In this document: positions 19,309 to 27,381 of the stretch, in pieces | Numbering within the stretch: the stretch's first letter is position 1 | Layout of the letters: each line of letters begins with the position of its first letter | Assembly (NCBI GenBank): GCA_041738505.1 | Contig: JBGSPQ010000036.1 | Span: 1 to 38,503, forward strand | Length of the DNA: 38,503 bases | DNA from: JBGSPQ01 sp041738505 | GTDB lineage: Bacteria > Patescibacteriota > Gracilibacteria > UBA1369 | Direction of reading: 5' to 3' | The notes under the pieces: model-generated | Database searches by the model: none | Told to the model about the DNA's origin: nothing | Seen by the model: only the letters and a program-made list of their open reading frames with translations | Made by a program: the position numbers and the translations under genes

Positions 19309-20666
19309 AATATTATATTCAGACGCTGGGCTGTGCCATGAACTATTCGGACAGCGAACGCGTGGCTTCGGTTCTGCAAAAACTGGGATTTGAAAAGACG
19401 GAAAACCCGCGCGAGACGGATTTATATTTGTTTAACACCTGTTCCATCCGCCAGAAAGGCGAAGACCGCGTTTTCGGAATGACAAGGAATCTGGCCGAGT
19501 GGAAAAAACATAATCCGCGCTTAAAACTCGCGCTTACCGGTTGCATGGTCAGAAAAACAAGCACCAGAAATACCGAAAAAGAAAACCGCGACAAACTTTT
19601 GGACAAGCTTAAAATGCTGGATTTTGTTTTTAAGATTACTGATACTCACAGGCTGGAGGAAATTTTGCAGGAGTCCGAACACCGGCCGTTTACGGAGGAG
19701 GAAAGCGAATTTTCCGGCAGATTGGAATATTTAAACGTGAATCCCGATTACACTTCACCCTTTCAGGCATTCGTTCCGATACAAATCGGTTGTGATAAAT
19801 TTTGCACGTACTGCATTGTGCCATATGCGCGCGGCAGGGAACAATCACGCGACATGGATGCGATTTTGGACGAGTGCGCCGGGTTGGTTGCAAAAGGTTG
19901 CAGGGAAATCACGCTTGTCGGACAGACCGTTAATTCATACGGCAAAAGCGGAATAGATAAATTGCACGGAAAGTTTGCGGAATTCGAAGACCCCTTTGTG
20001 GAACTGCTTACACGTGTTGATAAACTGGGCGAAAAGGGCTTGAACAGACTGCGTTTTACCAGTCCCCATCCGTATGATTTTACCGCTTCTCTGATCAACG
20101 CCCACGCGAAATTGAAAACACTGACACCCCACATTCATCTGCCCGTTCAGGCGGGGGACGATCGGACTCTGCAAAAAATGAACCGCAAATATACGGTTGA
20201 ACAATACAAAGAAATTATAAAAAAATTCCGCGAGGCCGTACCGGGATGTTCCGTGACCACTGATATAATTGTGGGATTCTGCGGAGAAACGGAGGAGCAA
20301 TTTGAAAACAGCTATCGCCTGTACCGGGACCTGCGTTTTGACATGGCTTACATCGCGCGATATTCGGAGCGGCCCGGAACGGTTTCCGTAAAGGCCTTCA
20401 AGGACGATGTCACCCACAAGGAAAAAGCCCGCCGCTGGCACAAATTAAACGACATTTTGGAAGAATGTGCAGGTGAGTATAACCAATCGCTGGTCGGCAA
20501 AACACTGGAAGTACTTGTGGAATCGCACAATCCCGAAACCGGAGAGTGCGAGGGAAAATCTCGCGATAATAAAGTAGTGCAGTTCCCCGGCACAACCGAT
20601 TTAATCGGCACCGTAAAAGAGGTGAAAATTGAAAAAGCCCTAAAATGGGTGGTCAAAGGTAAGTAA
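19305..20666 (+). CDS. miaB: tRNA-2-methylthio-N6-(dimethylallyl)adenosine synthase MiaB
   Basis: This radical-SAM methylthiotransferase adds a methylthio group to N6-isopentenyl-A37 of tRNAs reading UNN codons. The N-terminal UPF0004 domain carries the three cluster cysteines in L-G-C-A-M-N, N-T-C-S-I-R and T-G-C-M-V. The radical-SAM motif is C-D-K-F-C-T-Y-C-I-V-P-Y-A-R-G-R-E. H-L-P-V-Q-A-G-D-D and T-D-I-I-V-G-F-C-G-E-T-E follow, with a C-terminal TRAM domain (residues 385-450) for RNA binding. At 453 residues the length is normal. MtaB and RimO are less likely because of the K-M-N-R-K-Y-T-V-E-Q-Y and Y-S-x-R-P-G-T blocks. It starts with GTG, overlapping the upstream stop by 4 bases, so translation is probably coupled to the Ntn-hydrolase gene. 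Confidence 0.92.
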   Translation: MKYYIQTLGCAMNYSDSERVASVLQKLGFEKTENPRETDLYLFNTCSIRQKGEDRVFGMTRNLAEWKKHNPRLKLALTGCMVRKTSTRNTEKENRDKLLDKLKMLDFVFKITDTHRLEEILQESEHRPFTEEESEFSGRLEYLNVNPDYTSPFQAFVPIQIGCDKFCTYCIVPYARGREQSRDMDAILDECAGLVAKGCREITLVGQTVNSYGKSGIDKLHGKFAEFEDPFVELLTRVDKLGEKGLNRLRFTSPHPYDFTASLINAHAKLKTLTPHIHLPVQAGDDRTLQKMNRKYTVEQYKEIIKKFREAVPGCSVTTDIIVGFCGETEEQFENSYRLYRDLRFDMAYIARYSERPGTVSVKAFKDDVTHKEKARRWHKLNDILEECAGEYNQSLVGKTLEVLVESHNPETGECEGKSRDNKVVQFPGTTDLIGTVKEVKIEKALKWVVKGK

Positions 20667-20692
20667 AAAAATAGAAGTTTAGCGCTTCAAAC

Positions 20693-21250
20693 ATGGACCT
20701 GTTTACTACAATTTTAATCGCACTCGGTCTGGCCATGGACGCTTTCGCGGTCTCCGTAACCACGGGACTTCACATTAAAGAACATAGAATCAAAAGGGGA
20801 ATGATCGTAGCTGTGAGTTTCGGTTTTTTTCAGGGATTCATGCCGGTGATCGGCTGGCTTGCAGGATTAACTCTTAAAGATTTAATAACCGGAGTGGACC
20901 ACTGGATAGCTTTCGGCTTGCTCTTTTTTATCGGGGTAAAAATGATTTATGAATCATTCGCCATCGGAAAAGAAAAAACGGAATGTTGTTTCAACGGATA
21001 TCTCGTTCTCCTTCTTTCCCTGGCGACAAGCATCGACGCGCTGGCGGTGGGTTTAAGTTTCGCCTTTATGCAGGTATCCATTATTGCCCCCGTAATAATC
21101 ATTGCCGTAATCACCACGGTTCTTTCAATGGGAGGATTTTTCGCGGGTCAGAAACTCGGACACATTTTTGAAAACAAAATCGAAATCATTGGAGGACTTG
21201 TCCTGATTGGAATCGGATTCAAAATTCTGGTTGAGCATCTCATTGCGTAG
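20693..21250 (+). CDS. mntP: MntP-like manganese efflux pump (DUF204)
   Basis: The 185-residue, six-helix membrane protein is built of two related halves. The first has A-L-G-L-A-M-D-A-F-A-V-S-V-T-T-G and the second L-A-T-S-I-D-A-L-A-V-G-L-S-F-A. The two membrane-embedded D-A-(F/L)-A-V motifs are the known hallmark of MntP, which exports Mn2+. G-F-F-Q-G-x-M-P-x-x-G-W and the final G-G-L-V-L-I-G-I-G-F-K-I-L-x-E-H-L also fit. The length matches the family (about 185-190). No yybP-ykoY manganese riboswitch fits in the 26-base gap after miaB, so it is probably read through from upstream. Its last 11 bases overlap the end of alaS on the other strand. Confidence 0.9.
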   Translation: MDLFTTILIALGLAMDAFAVSVTTGLHIKEHRIKRGMIVAVSFGFFQGFMPVIGWLAGLTLKDLITGVDHWIAFGLLFFIGVKMIYESFAIGKEKTECCFNGYLVLLLSLATSIDALAVGLSFAFMQVSIIAPVIIIAVITTVLSMGGFFAGQKLGHIFENKIEIIGGLVLIGIGFKILVEHLIA

Positions 21251-23111
21251 CCGCTTCTCCTATTACAGCCTTGATCCTTCGCACTCCCGCCGAAGATGCC
21301 TCCTCTTTTTTGATTTTGAAACCTTTAAGTTCGGAGGTGTTTGAAACGTGCGGGCCGCCGCAAATCTCCTTGGAAAAGTCCCCGATGGAATACACCTTAA
21401 CCTGCTCCCCGTATTTGTCCCCGAAAAGCCCAACGGCGCCGACCCTCTTCGCCTCGTCCACCGTCATCATTTCAAAACTCACCGGCAGTTCGCGATTGAT
21501 CTGTTCGTTCACTATCCGCTCCACCTCGGCCAGTTGGTCGGGAGTCATTTTCTGCGCGTAATTAAAATCAAAACGCAGTCTTTCATGAGTGATGTTTGAG
21601 CCCTTCTGGTTCACATCCTTGCCCAAAACCTGCTTAAGCGCCTCGTGTAGAAGATGGGTCGCCGTGTGCAGTTTCTTGGATTCATCACCGTGGTCCGCAA
21701 GTCCGCCCGCGAACTTTTGCTCGGCCCCCGCGCGCGACTTTGATTGATGCTCCTCTTTGGCTTTTTCAAACGCCGCGCGGAAAGCATCTTTATCCACCGT
21801 ATAGCCGTTTTTCCCCAGCTCCTCTTCAATCATTTCAATCGGAAAACCGTATGTTTCATAAACAAAAAACGCCTTGTCCCCGGCCGTAACCGGTTTTTTC
21901 AACGCCTCTTCATTATCCGCCTGCCAGATTTTATTCATCTCCTTAAGCCCTTTTTCAATCGTTCTCTGGAATTTTTCCTCCTCCAGTTTCAGCTGTTCCA
22001 AAATCCTTTCCCTATTCGCGGCCAGCTCCGGATAAACATCCTCATACATATCAACAACAATGGCGCCCAGCGTGTTCGTGAAATGACCTTCAACGCCCAG
22101 TTTTTTCCCGTGGCGTATAGCGCGCCGCAGCAGTCTCCTCAAGATATATCCCTGGTCCGTATTGGACGGCGTAACCCCCCACGGATCCCCCATAATAAAA
22201 ACGGCGGCGCGCATGTGGTCGGCAACAATCCTTTCCGATTGCACCAGTTCATCGCCCTCCGCGTGTTTCTCACCCGTCGCCAGCTCACGGATTTTCTCCC
22301 TAAGCGGCAAATAAAGTTCCGTTTCAAAAAACGAAGAAACCCCCTGCATAATCGCAGTCACCCTTTCCAGCCCCATTCCGGTATCCACGTTCTGCTGTTT
22401 CAACGGCTCAAAAGTTCCGTCCTCTTTTTTAAAATACTGCATGAAAACGTCATTCCAGATTTCCACAAATTTCTTATTGTTCGCGGGGTCGCTCTCCGGC
22501 CCAAACTCGGCTCCCTCCATGGCGTAAAACATTTCGGTGTCCGGACCGCACGGGCCCGTTTTTCCGGCCGGACCCCACCAGTTGTCTTTCTTTCCGTAGA
22601 AAAAAATCAGACGCTTGTCCCCGGACTTGGCATTTTCGGCGCGTTTGAATCCCAGGCTTTCCCACACGTTGGCCGCCTCGTCATCACGCGGCGCGTCGTC
22701 GTCCCCCGCGAAACACGAAACCATCAGCTTGTCCGCGTCCAGTCCCAGCCCTCCTTCTTCCACCGGCGAAGTCAGAAATTCAAAACTCATTTTAATTGCG
22801 CCCTCTTTAAAATAATCGCCCAGCGACCAGTTCCCCAGCATCTCAAAAAAAGTACAGTGGGTGCTGTCCCCGACCTCGTCAATGTCATCGGTTCGCAGAC
22901 ACTTTTGATAATCCACCAGCCTTGTCCCCGAAGGATGTGCCTCGCCCAGCAGATACGGCACCAGCGGATGCATTCCCGCCGTCGTAAAAAGCACTGTCGG
23001 ATCGTTTTCCGGAATCAAAGAAGAACTTCTGATTTCGGTGTGCTCATGTTTCTTAACAAAAAAATCTATGTATTTCCTGCGGATTTCACTGGCTGTGAGT
23101 GGTGTTGGCAT
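21240..23111 (-). CDS. alaS: Alanyl-tRNA synthetase, short form lacking the C-terminal domain
   Basis: The enzyme charges tRNA-Ala. The class II catalytic domain begins with I-R-R-K-Y-I-D-F-F-V-K-K-H-E-H and shows F-T-T-A-G-M-H-P-L-V-P-Y, R-T-D-D-I-D-E-V-G-x-x-x-H-x-T-F-F-E-M-L-G-N-W-S and D-T-G-M-G-L-E-R. The tRNA-recognition helices follow. The editing domain is present, with zinc ligands in H-T-A-T-H and C-G-G-P-H. The protein stops at 623 residues, just after S-S-A-G-V-R-R-I-K-A-V-I-G. Typical bacterial enzymes run to about 870 and add a DHHA1/C-Ala domain for dimerisation and tRNA elbow binding. No such domain follows in any frame here; the next gene is convergent and overlaps. The truncation looks native, as in other reduced genomes. 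Confidence 0.95.
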   Translation of the reverse strand: MPTPLTASEIRRKYIDFFVKKHEHTEIRSSSLIPENDPTVLFTTAGMHPLVPYLLGEAHPSGTRLVDYQKCLRTDDIDEVGDSTHCTFFEMLGNWSLGDYFKEGAIKMSFEFLTSPVEEGGLGLDADKLMVSCFAGDDDAPRDDEAANVWESLGFKRAENAKSGDKRLIFFYGKKDNWWGPAGKTGPCGPDTEMFYAMEGAEFGPESDPANNKKFVEIWNDVFMQYFKKEDGTFEPLKQQNVDTGMGLERVTAIMQGVSSFFETELYLPLREKIRELATGEKHAEGDELVQSERIVADHMRAAVFIMGDPWGVTPSNTDQGYILRRLLRRAIRHGKKLGVEGHFTNTLGAIVVDMYEDVYPELAANRERILEQLKLEEEKFQRTIEKGLKEMNKIWQADNEEALKKPVTAGDKAFFVYETYGFPIEMIEEELGKNGYTVDKDAFRAAFEKAKEEHQSKSRAGAEQKFAGGLADHGDESKKLHTATHLLHEALKQVLGKDVNQKGSNITHERLRFDFNYAQKMTPDQLAEVERIVNEQINRELPVSFEMMTVDEAKRVGAVGLFGDKYGEQVKVYSIGDFSKEICGGPHVSNTSELKGFKIKKEEASSAGVRRIKAVIGEAATQ

Positions 23112-23134
23112 TTTTATTCCCGTTAAATTGCTGG

Positions 23135-23163
23135 ATTATATTGTTAGCAGGGAATGGGTTTAA
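23135..23163 (-). promoter_or_regulatory. Promoter of alaS
   Basis: Read on the minus strand, TTAAAC (23163-23158) and a perfect TATAAT (23140-23135) are 17 bases apart, about 24 bases before the alaS ATG. It runs back to back with the divergent promoter at 23175-23203. Confidence 0.55.
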
Positions 23164-23174
23164 GCGCAATAAAC

Positions 23175-23203
23175 TTGAATAATTACCCCGTGTTTGAGAT
23201 ACT
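23175..23203 (+). promoter_or_regulatory. Promoter of the DUF3352/DUF4012 operon
   Basis: TTGAAT (23175-23180) and GATACT (23198-23203) are spaced by 17 bases. Transcription would begin near 23210, leaving a leader of about 30 bases before the ATG at 23240. This argues against the upstream GTG at 23219 as the start. Confidence 0.6.
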
Positions 23204-23239
23204 GTACCTGCGAAATCCGTGCCCCTTTTTATTGACCCT

Positions 23240-25156
23240 ATGCCCAAGAAAAAAAAGAAAACAATCGCGACCACAAAGCGCCGACCGCAGAGCGAAAATG
23301 TTGAATCCCCGAAACACGAAAAACCCAAAAAAAAGTTAAAGCTGTTTTCGCGCCCTCCAAAAACGAAATTCGAAAAACCCAAAGCGGTAAAAGCACCCGT
23401 CACGGAACCGGAAAAAACGGTCGCCGAACCGGTAGCGGTTCCGGTAAAAGAAAAAAAAGTCAAAACGCGAAAATTTAATTCCATTAAAAAACGGAAAATC
23501 AAAGGTGGGCTGTTGATTATGATTGGGCTTTTTGCTTTGGCATTCATTGGATATTTCCTTTTCGGAAAACTGTTTTCACCGCAGGATCTGGCCGAAATAA
23601 CACCCGCCGGTAAAACTGTGGGCGTTATTGAAATTATGATAGATACCAATCACGGACAGGTCGGGCGCTTTTACAGCCTGCTGGAAAAATATCCGGTTTA
23701 CAAAAGAGAAAACGTCATCAGACTGGTGGAGCAGGTGGTTCCCTACAACTATGAAAACGATCTTTATCCCTGGCTGGGAAGGAAAATCGGGGCGGTACTT
23801 TATTCCGGAGCGGAGGGTTCTTTATCGCCGATTTACTTTATAGAAAGCAGAGATCACGGGGCCACCGTCAAATTTTTAAAGAACAGAAGAATATCCGAGA
23901 CGACGGACACTTTGATTGAATCAGACTATTCGGGCAGGAAAATTTATTCTTTCGCGCAGAGTCAGACCGCTGTTTTTACTTTTGTTAACAACTATCTGGT
24001 TATCGCCGAAGACGAAAAACTGATCAAAAATTATCTGGATCATCTGGCGGAGGGAACCATGTTGAGCGGCGATCCCGACTACATAAAAGTGGCCAACAAC
24101 CTGCCCCGCGGGGGTGTTGCATACGGTTATGTGAACCTGGTTACATTGTTTGAAACATTGGAAAAGGATCAACTTTTTGTCAGCAGGAAAGGACAGGATT
24201 TGCTTGCATTCAAGCCGTTTCTAAATGTGTTCAGGGCCGAGGGTATTTCCGTTTTTGCCGACGAGGACAGGTTCACCGCGCAGACTTTCACCGCGATAGA
24301 CAACGAAGCTTTGGGAGGCGAAAGTTTTATTACTTTCAACGAAAAGTATCAGGGTGAACTGCTGTCGCTCGCCGGAGAAAACCCCATTATGTTGATGGGC
24401 GGCCATGATTTGACCAAAGAGATCAACCGCATCAAAGACGTTTTCAAATCCGGGACAAAGACCCCCGCTCTGGTTTTTGAAGGTATGCTTGAAGCTCAGA
24501 AACAGATTTATTTTGGCAAAGACATTAATCTGGAAACAGACATTCTTCCGCTGTTAACGGGTGAATATCTTTTTACGGTTGAAAACAGCCTGGAAGAACC
24601 GGTTGTTAGTTTGTTTCTGGAAATGGACAGCAAGACCACGGATATTCCCAAGTTTGAAAAAACCGCCAACGCGTTTGTGGAGGTAAGCGGAATTTTCACT
24701 CCAAAAATCCGTCAGGTGGAATTGCCGGACGGTACAATCGGACAGGAGCTTGTGGCCAGCCCCGAACAAATCGGCAGGGATACGAACAAATACAAGTCCG
24801 CCATGATTACGACTTTAAAGCTTGGGGATACGGGAGTATCGGTTCACTACGCGATTCTCGGCGAGGTTATTGCGCTAAGCACGGATATGGACGGCATGAA
24901 AAAAATCATAGACCGCCATGAGGATGCCTTAGCCAAAGGGTTTGTCTCTACTGATTATTACTCAAAAAATGTCGGGCCGGTTCTTCGTACCGCCGACGAG
25001 GTATTTTTGCTTAAGCTGGGGGCGCTGACGGCGGCCACCGGGCTTAACGCCGATCAGAACTTAAATCCATATCTGGTTCCTTTTAACAATCTGACCGTTA
25101 CCAAAAATTACTTCAGGGACGGAATTTCCACCATTTATTTGATTGAAGTAATCTAA
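23240..25156 (+). CDS. DUF3352-like membrane-anchored protein
   Basis: This 638-residue protein has three parts. A very basic, low-complexity cytoplasmic N-terminus (residues 1-85) is rich in Lys, Pro and Glu (M-P-K-K-K-K-K-T at the start). One membrane helix follows at about 90-110 (G-G-L-L-I-M-I-G-L-F-A-L-A-F-I-G-Y-F). A long extracytoplasmic region to the C-terminus has repeated blocks of the type L-x-E-K-Y-P-V-Y, G-R-K-I-G-A-V-L-Y, F-T-F-V-N-N-Y-L-V-I-A-E-D-E and L-I-K-N-Y-L-D, seen in DUF3352 proteins. The function is unknown. The DUF4012 gene follows 6 bases later and the two are likely cotranscribed. The ATG at 23240 is chosen because the GTG at 23219 lies almost at the predicted transcription start. 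Confidence 0.7.
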   Translation: MPKKKKKTIATTKRRPQSENVESPKHEKPKKKLKLFSRPPKTKFEKPKAVKAPVTEPEKTVAEPVAVPVKEKKVKTRKFNSIKKRKIKGGLLIMIGLFALAFIGYFLFGKLFSPQDLAEITPAGKTVGVIEIMIDTNHGQVGRFYSLLEKYPVYKRENVIRLVEQVVPYNYENDLYPWLGRKIGAVLYSGAEGSLSPIYFIESRDHGATVKFLKNRRISETTDTLIESDYSGRKIYSFAQSQTAVFTFVNNYLVIAEDEKLIKNYLDHLAEGTMLSGDPDYIKVANNLPRGGVAYGYVNLVTLFETLEKDQLFVSRKGQDLLAFKPFLNVFRAEGISVFADEDRFTAQTFTAIDNEALGGESFITFNEKYQGELLSLAGENPIMLMGGHDLTKEINRIKDVFKSGTKTPALVFEGMLEAQKQIYFGKDINLETDILPLLTGEYLFTVENSLEEPVVSLFLEMDSKTTDIPKFEKTANAFVEVSGIFTPKIRQVELPDGTIGQELVASPEQIGRDTNKYKSAMITTLKLGDTGVSVHYAILGEVIALSTDMDGMKKIIDRHEDALAKGFVSTDYYSKNVGPVLRTADEVFLLKLGALTAATGLNADQNLNPYLVPFNNLTVTKNYFRDGISTIYLIEVI

Positions 25157-25162
25157 AATAAT

Positions 25163-27376
25163 ATGGTTCGCAGAGTCGTTCGCGACCTAATCAGTACGGA
25201 AAATAAAACAATTTCGCTCAAGCGGGAGGATGCTGCCGAGCATTTTGCGGTGGACGCGGACGCTATTGACTGTTCAGTGCTGGGAAAGAAAAAAAGCAAA
25301 GTTGTGCGGACGGCCCGCGGCGGCGATTTCATCAGCGACATCAGCGTTAAAAAAAACAGCGAAGAGGAACAAAGTGAAAAAGTTTTTTACCTCCACATCA
25401 ACGCGGCGGACACGATCAAAAGCATTAAAATCAGCGAGGTCGTTAGAATGGCGGCCGCGGGCCTTGTAATCCTTCTGGTACTAAACATCATCAACATCTA
25501 CAACCGCGGGATGACCCTGAAAAACGACGTGATCGCCACCGCCTACAGCGGCTATCAGGACCTTCTTTCTGCCGGAGCGGAAGCCGGGCGGTCGGACTTT
25601 GCGGGAGCCGAACAGACCTTCATCCGCGCCAGCGAAAACTTTGATCTGGCCATGGAGGAAATATCCTTTTTAAAAAATCATCAGAACTATTTCCTGACGC
25701 GCGAAAAAACCGTTGATTCCGCGCAGGGGCTATTGGATGCGGCAAAAAATATTTCGCTGGCCGGCCAAAACTTCTCTCGGGGCATAGAAAATCTGCGCCA
25801 CCTGCCGGAACTTTTCATCGCCGAAAACAGCAATAACGCCGCCTTCGGCAATCGGTCCGCTACCGGAAAATCCCTCACCGACACGCTCAAAGAAGACCTT
25901 GCCTACATTCAAACCGCCACCGAACAAATCAACCTTGCCCGCGAAAATCTCAAGAACGTCAGCGCCGATGTCCTGCCTCCGGGCTTTCGAGAAAAGTTGG
26001 ATTTAATCAATAATACAACCGGGCAGATATACGACCTGCTCACCGAAACACAGCAAAAAATACCCGCGGTTCTGGAAATGCTCGGCGACCGCTACCCCCA
26101 CAGATACCTGATTCTTCTGCAAAACGACAGCGAGGCGCGCCCCACCGGCGGATTCATCGGCAGTTATCTGATAGCCGATTTAAACGACGGCTACATAACA
26201 AAATTCGAATTCCACGACGTCTACGAACTGGACGGACAGTTTCACGAATACATAGAACCGCCCGCGGATATCGCTCTGGTATCGGACACCTGGCGTCTCC
26301 GCGACTCAAATTATTCACCCGACTTCACCATCTCCGCCGAAAAATCGGCATGGTTTTTGCAGAAAGAAAACGGCCCCAGCGTGGACAGTGTAATCACCGT
26401 CAACCTGAGTTTCGTGGAGCAAATGCTGGAACTAACCGGCCCCCTGCAGATTTCCGGACTCAGCGCGCCGCTTGATAAAGACAGTTTTCAGCTGGTTCTT
26501 TCATACATCGTGGAATCAAAATTGTCGGGCGCGGAATCACCCAAAGAAATAATGCGTGAAATAGTACCGGCATTTCAAGCGGCGCTGGGATCCAAAGTTC
26601 CGCTGGATCAACTGATAACTTCAATCATAAAAGGTTTTGAGGAAAAAAAGATTATGCTTTATTCCCGCCACGAAAACGTGCAGGAACTTTTTGACGAACT
26701 GGATTTAAGCAACCGCATTGACCGGCTCGAAGGCAAAGAGGACTATCTGCAGGTGGTTGCAACCTCCATCGGCGGCAACAAAAGCGACCGGTTTATCAAT
26801 CAGAACATCAGTCACTACACGCTGATAAAAGAGGACGGAACTCTGGTCAACGAACTTGCGGTTACCCGCAGTCACACCTGGAACGGCAAGGATTTGCAGG
26901 AATGGCAGAGGGTGCTTAAAGACTTCGGTTTCAATGACCTGCCCGCGCACATAATTGACATTCTGGGGCGTGGTAAAAATGTTGTATTTATGAAGGTCTA
27001 CGTTCCAAAGGGAAGCCAACTGATGGATGCCTACGGGGTGAACAAAGAGGATGTGGTTGTGCTTGAGGATGAGGAACTGGATAAAACATATTTCATGTTT
27101 CGCATGGAGGTAAGCGCGATGGGAACAAACAAAGTCTCACTCACTTATCTGCCTCCGTTTAAATTGGAGATGCATCCGGCCGACACCTACAGATTCCGCG
27201 CGCAAAATCAGCCTGCATACAACTCTTCGTTTCTGGAAAAAAAGATATACTTTAAACCCGGATACAAAAGTTATCGCACTTACCCCGAGTCGTTAAAAAC
27301 GCTGGAAGACGGCAGTTTATCGTACGGTTCCGGATTCACAAGCGATCTATATCTTTCGGCGCTGGTGGGATATTAA
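25163..27376 (+). CDS. DUF4012 domain-containing membrane protein
   Basis: The 737-residue protein has an N-terminal cytoplasmic part of about 90 residues and one membrane helix near residues 96-113 (A-A-A-G-L-V-I-L-L-V-L-N-I-I). A helical region (about 120-300) may form a coiled or four-helix stalk. The DUF4012 domain begins at R314-Y-L-I-L-L-Q-N-D-S-E-A-R-P-T-G-G-F-I-G-S-Y, the family signature. W-R-L-R-D-S-N-Y-S-P-D-F and L-E-L-T-G-P-L-Q-I are further typical blocks. The domain faces outward. DUF4012 proteins are widespread in Patescibacteria and Actinobacteria near surface-polysaccharide genes; their activity is not established. It is the second gene of the operon that starts at 23240. 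Confidence 0.85.
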   Translation: MVRRVVRDLISTENKTISLKREDAAEHFAVDADAIDCSVLGKKKSKVVRTARGGDFISDISVKKNSEEEQSEKVFYLHINAADTIKSIKISEVVRMAAAGLVILLVLNIINIYNRGMTLKNDVIATAYSGYQDLLSAGAEAGRSDFAGAEQTFIRASENFDLAMEEISFLKNHQNYFLTREKTVDSAQGLLDAAKNISLAGQNFSRGIENLRHLPELFIAENSNNAAFGNRSATGKSLTDTLKEDLAYIQTATEQINLARENLKNVSADVLPPGFREKLDLINNTTGQIYDLLTETQQKIPAVLEMLGDRYPHRYLILLQNDSEARPTGGFIGSYLIADLNDGYITKFEFHDVYELDGQFHEYIEPPADIALVSDTWRLRDSNYSPDFTISAEKSAWFLQKENGPSVDSVITVNLSFVEQMLELTGPLQISGLSAPLDKDSFQLVLSYIVESKLSGAESPKEIMREIVPAFQAALGSKVPLDQLITSIIKGFEEKKIMLYSRHENVQELFDELDLSNRIDRLEGKEDYLQVVATSIGGNKSDRFINQNISHYTLIKEDGTLVNELAVTRSHTWNGKDLQEWQRVLKDFGFNDLPAHIIDILGRGKNVVFMKVYVPKGSQLMDAYGVNKEDVVVLEDEELDKTYFMFRMEVSAMGTNKVSLTYLPPFKLEMHPADTYRFRAQNQPAYNSSFLEKKIYFKPGYKSYRTYPESLKTLEDGSLSYGSGFTSDLYLSALVGY

Positions 27377-27381
27377 AATTA

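Noticed and set aside
20667..20692. Manganese (yybP-ykoY) riboswitch before the MntP-like gene
   Set aside because: The 26-base gap is too short for the riboswitch and no paired stems are visible.
21744..23126. 460-codon open frame on the plus strand opposite alaS
   Set aside because: It lies wholly antisense to a well-conserved AlaRS, has biased composition (rich in Arg, His, Phe, Asn, Pro) and matches no family pattern. It arises from the codon use of alaS.
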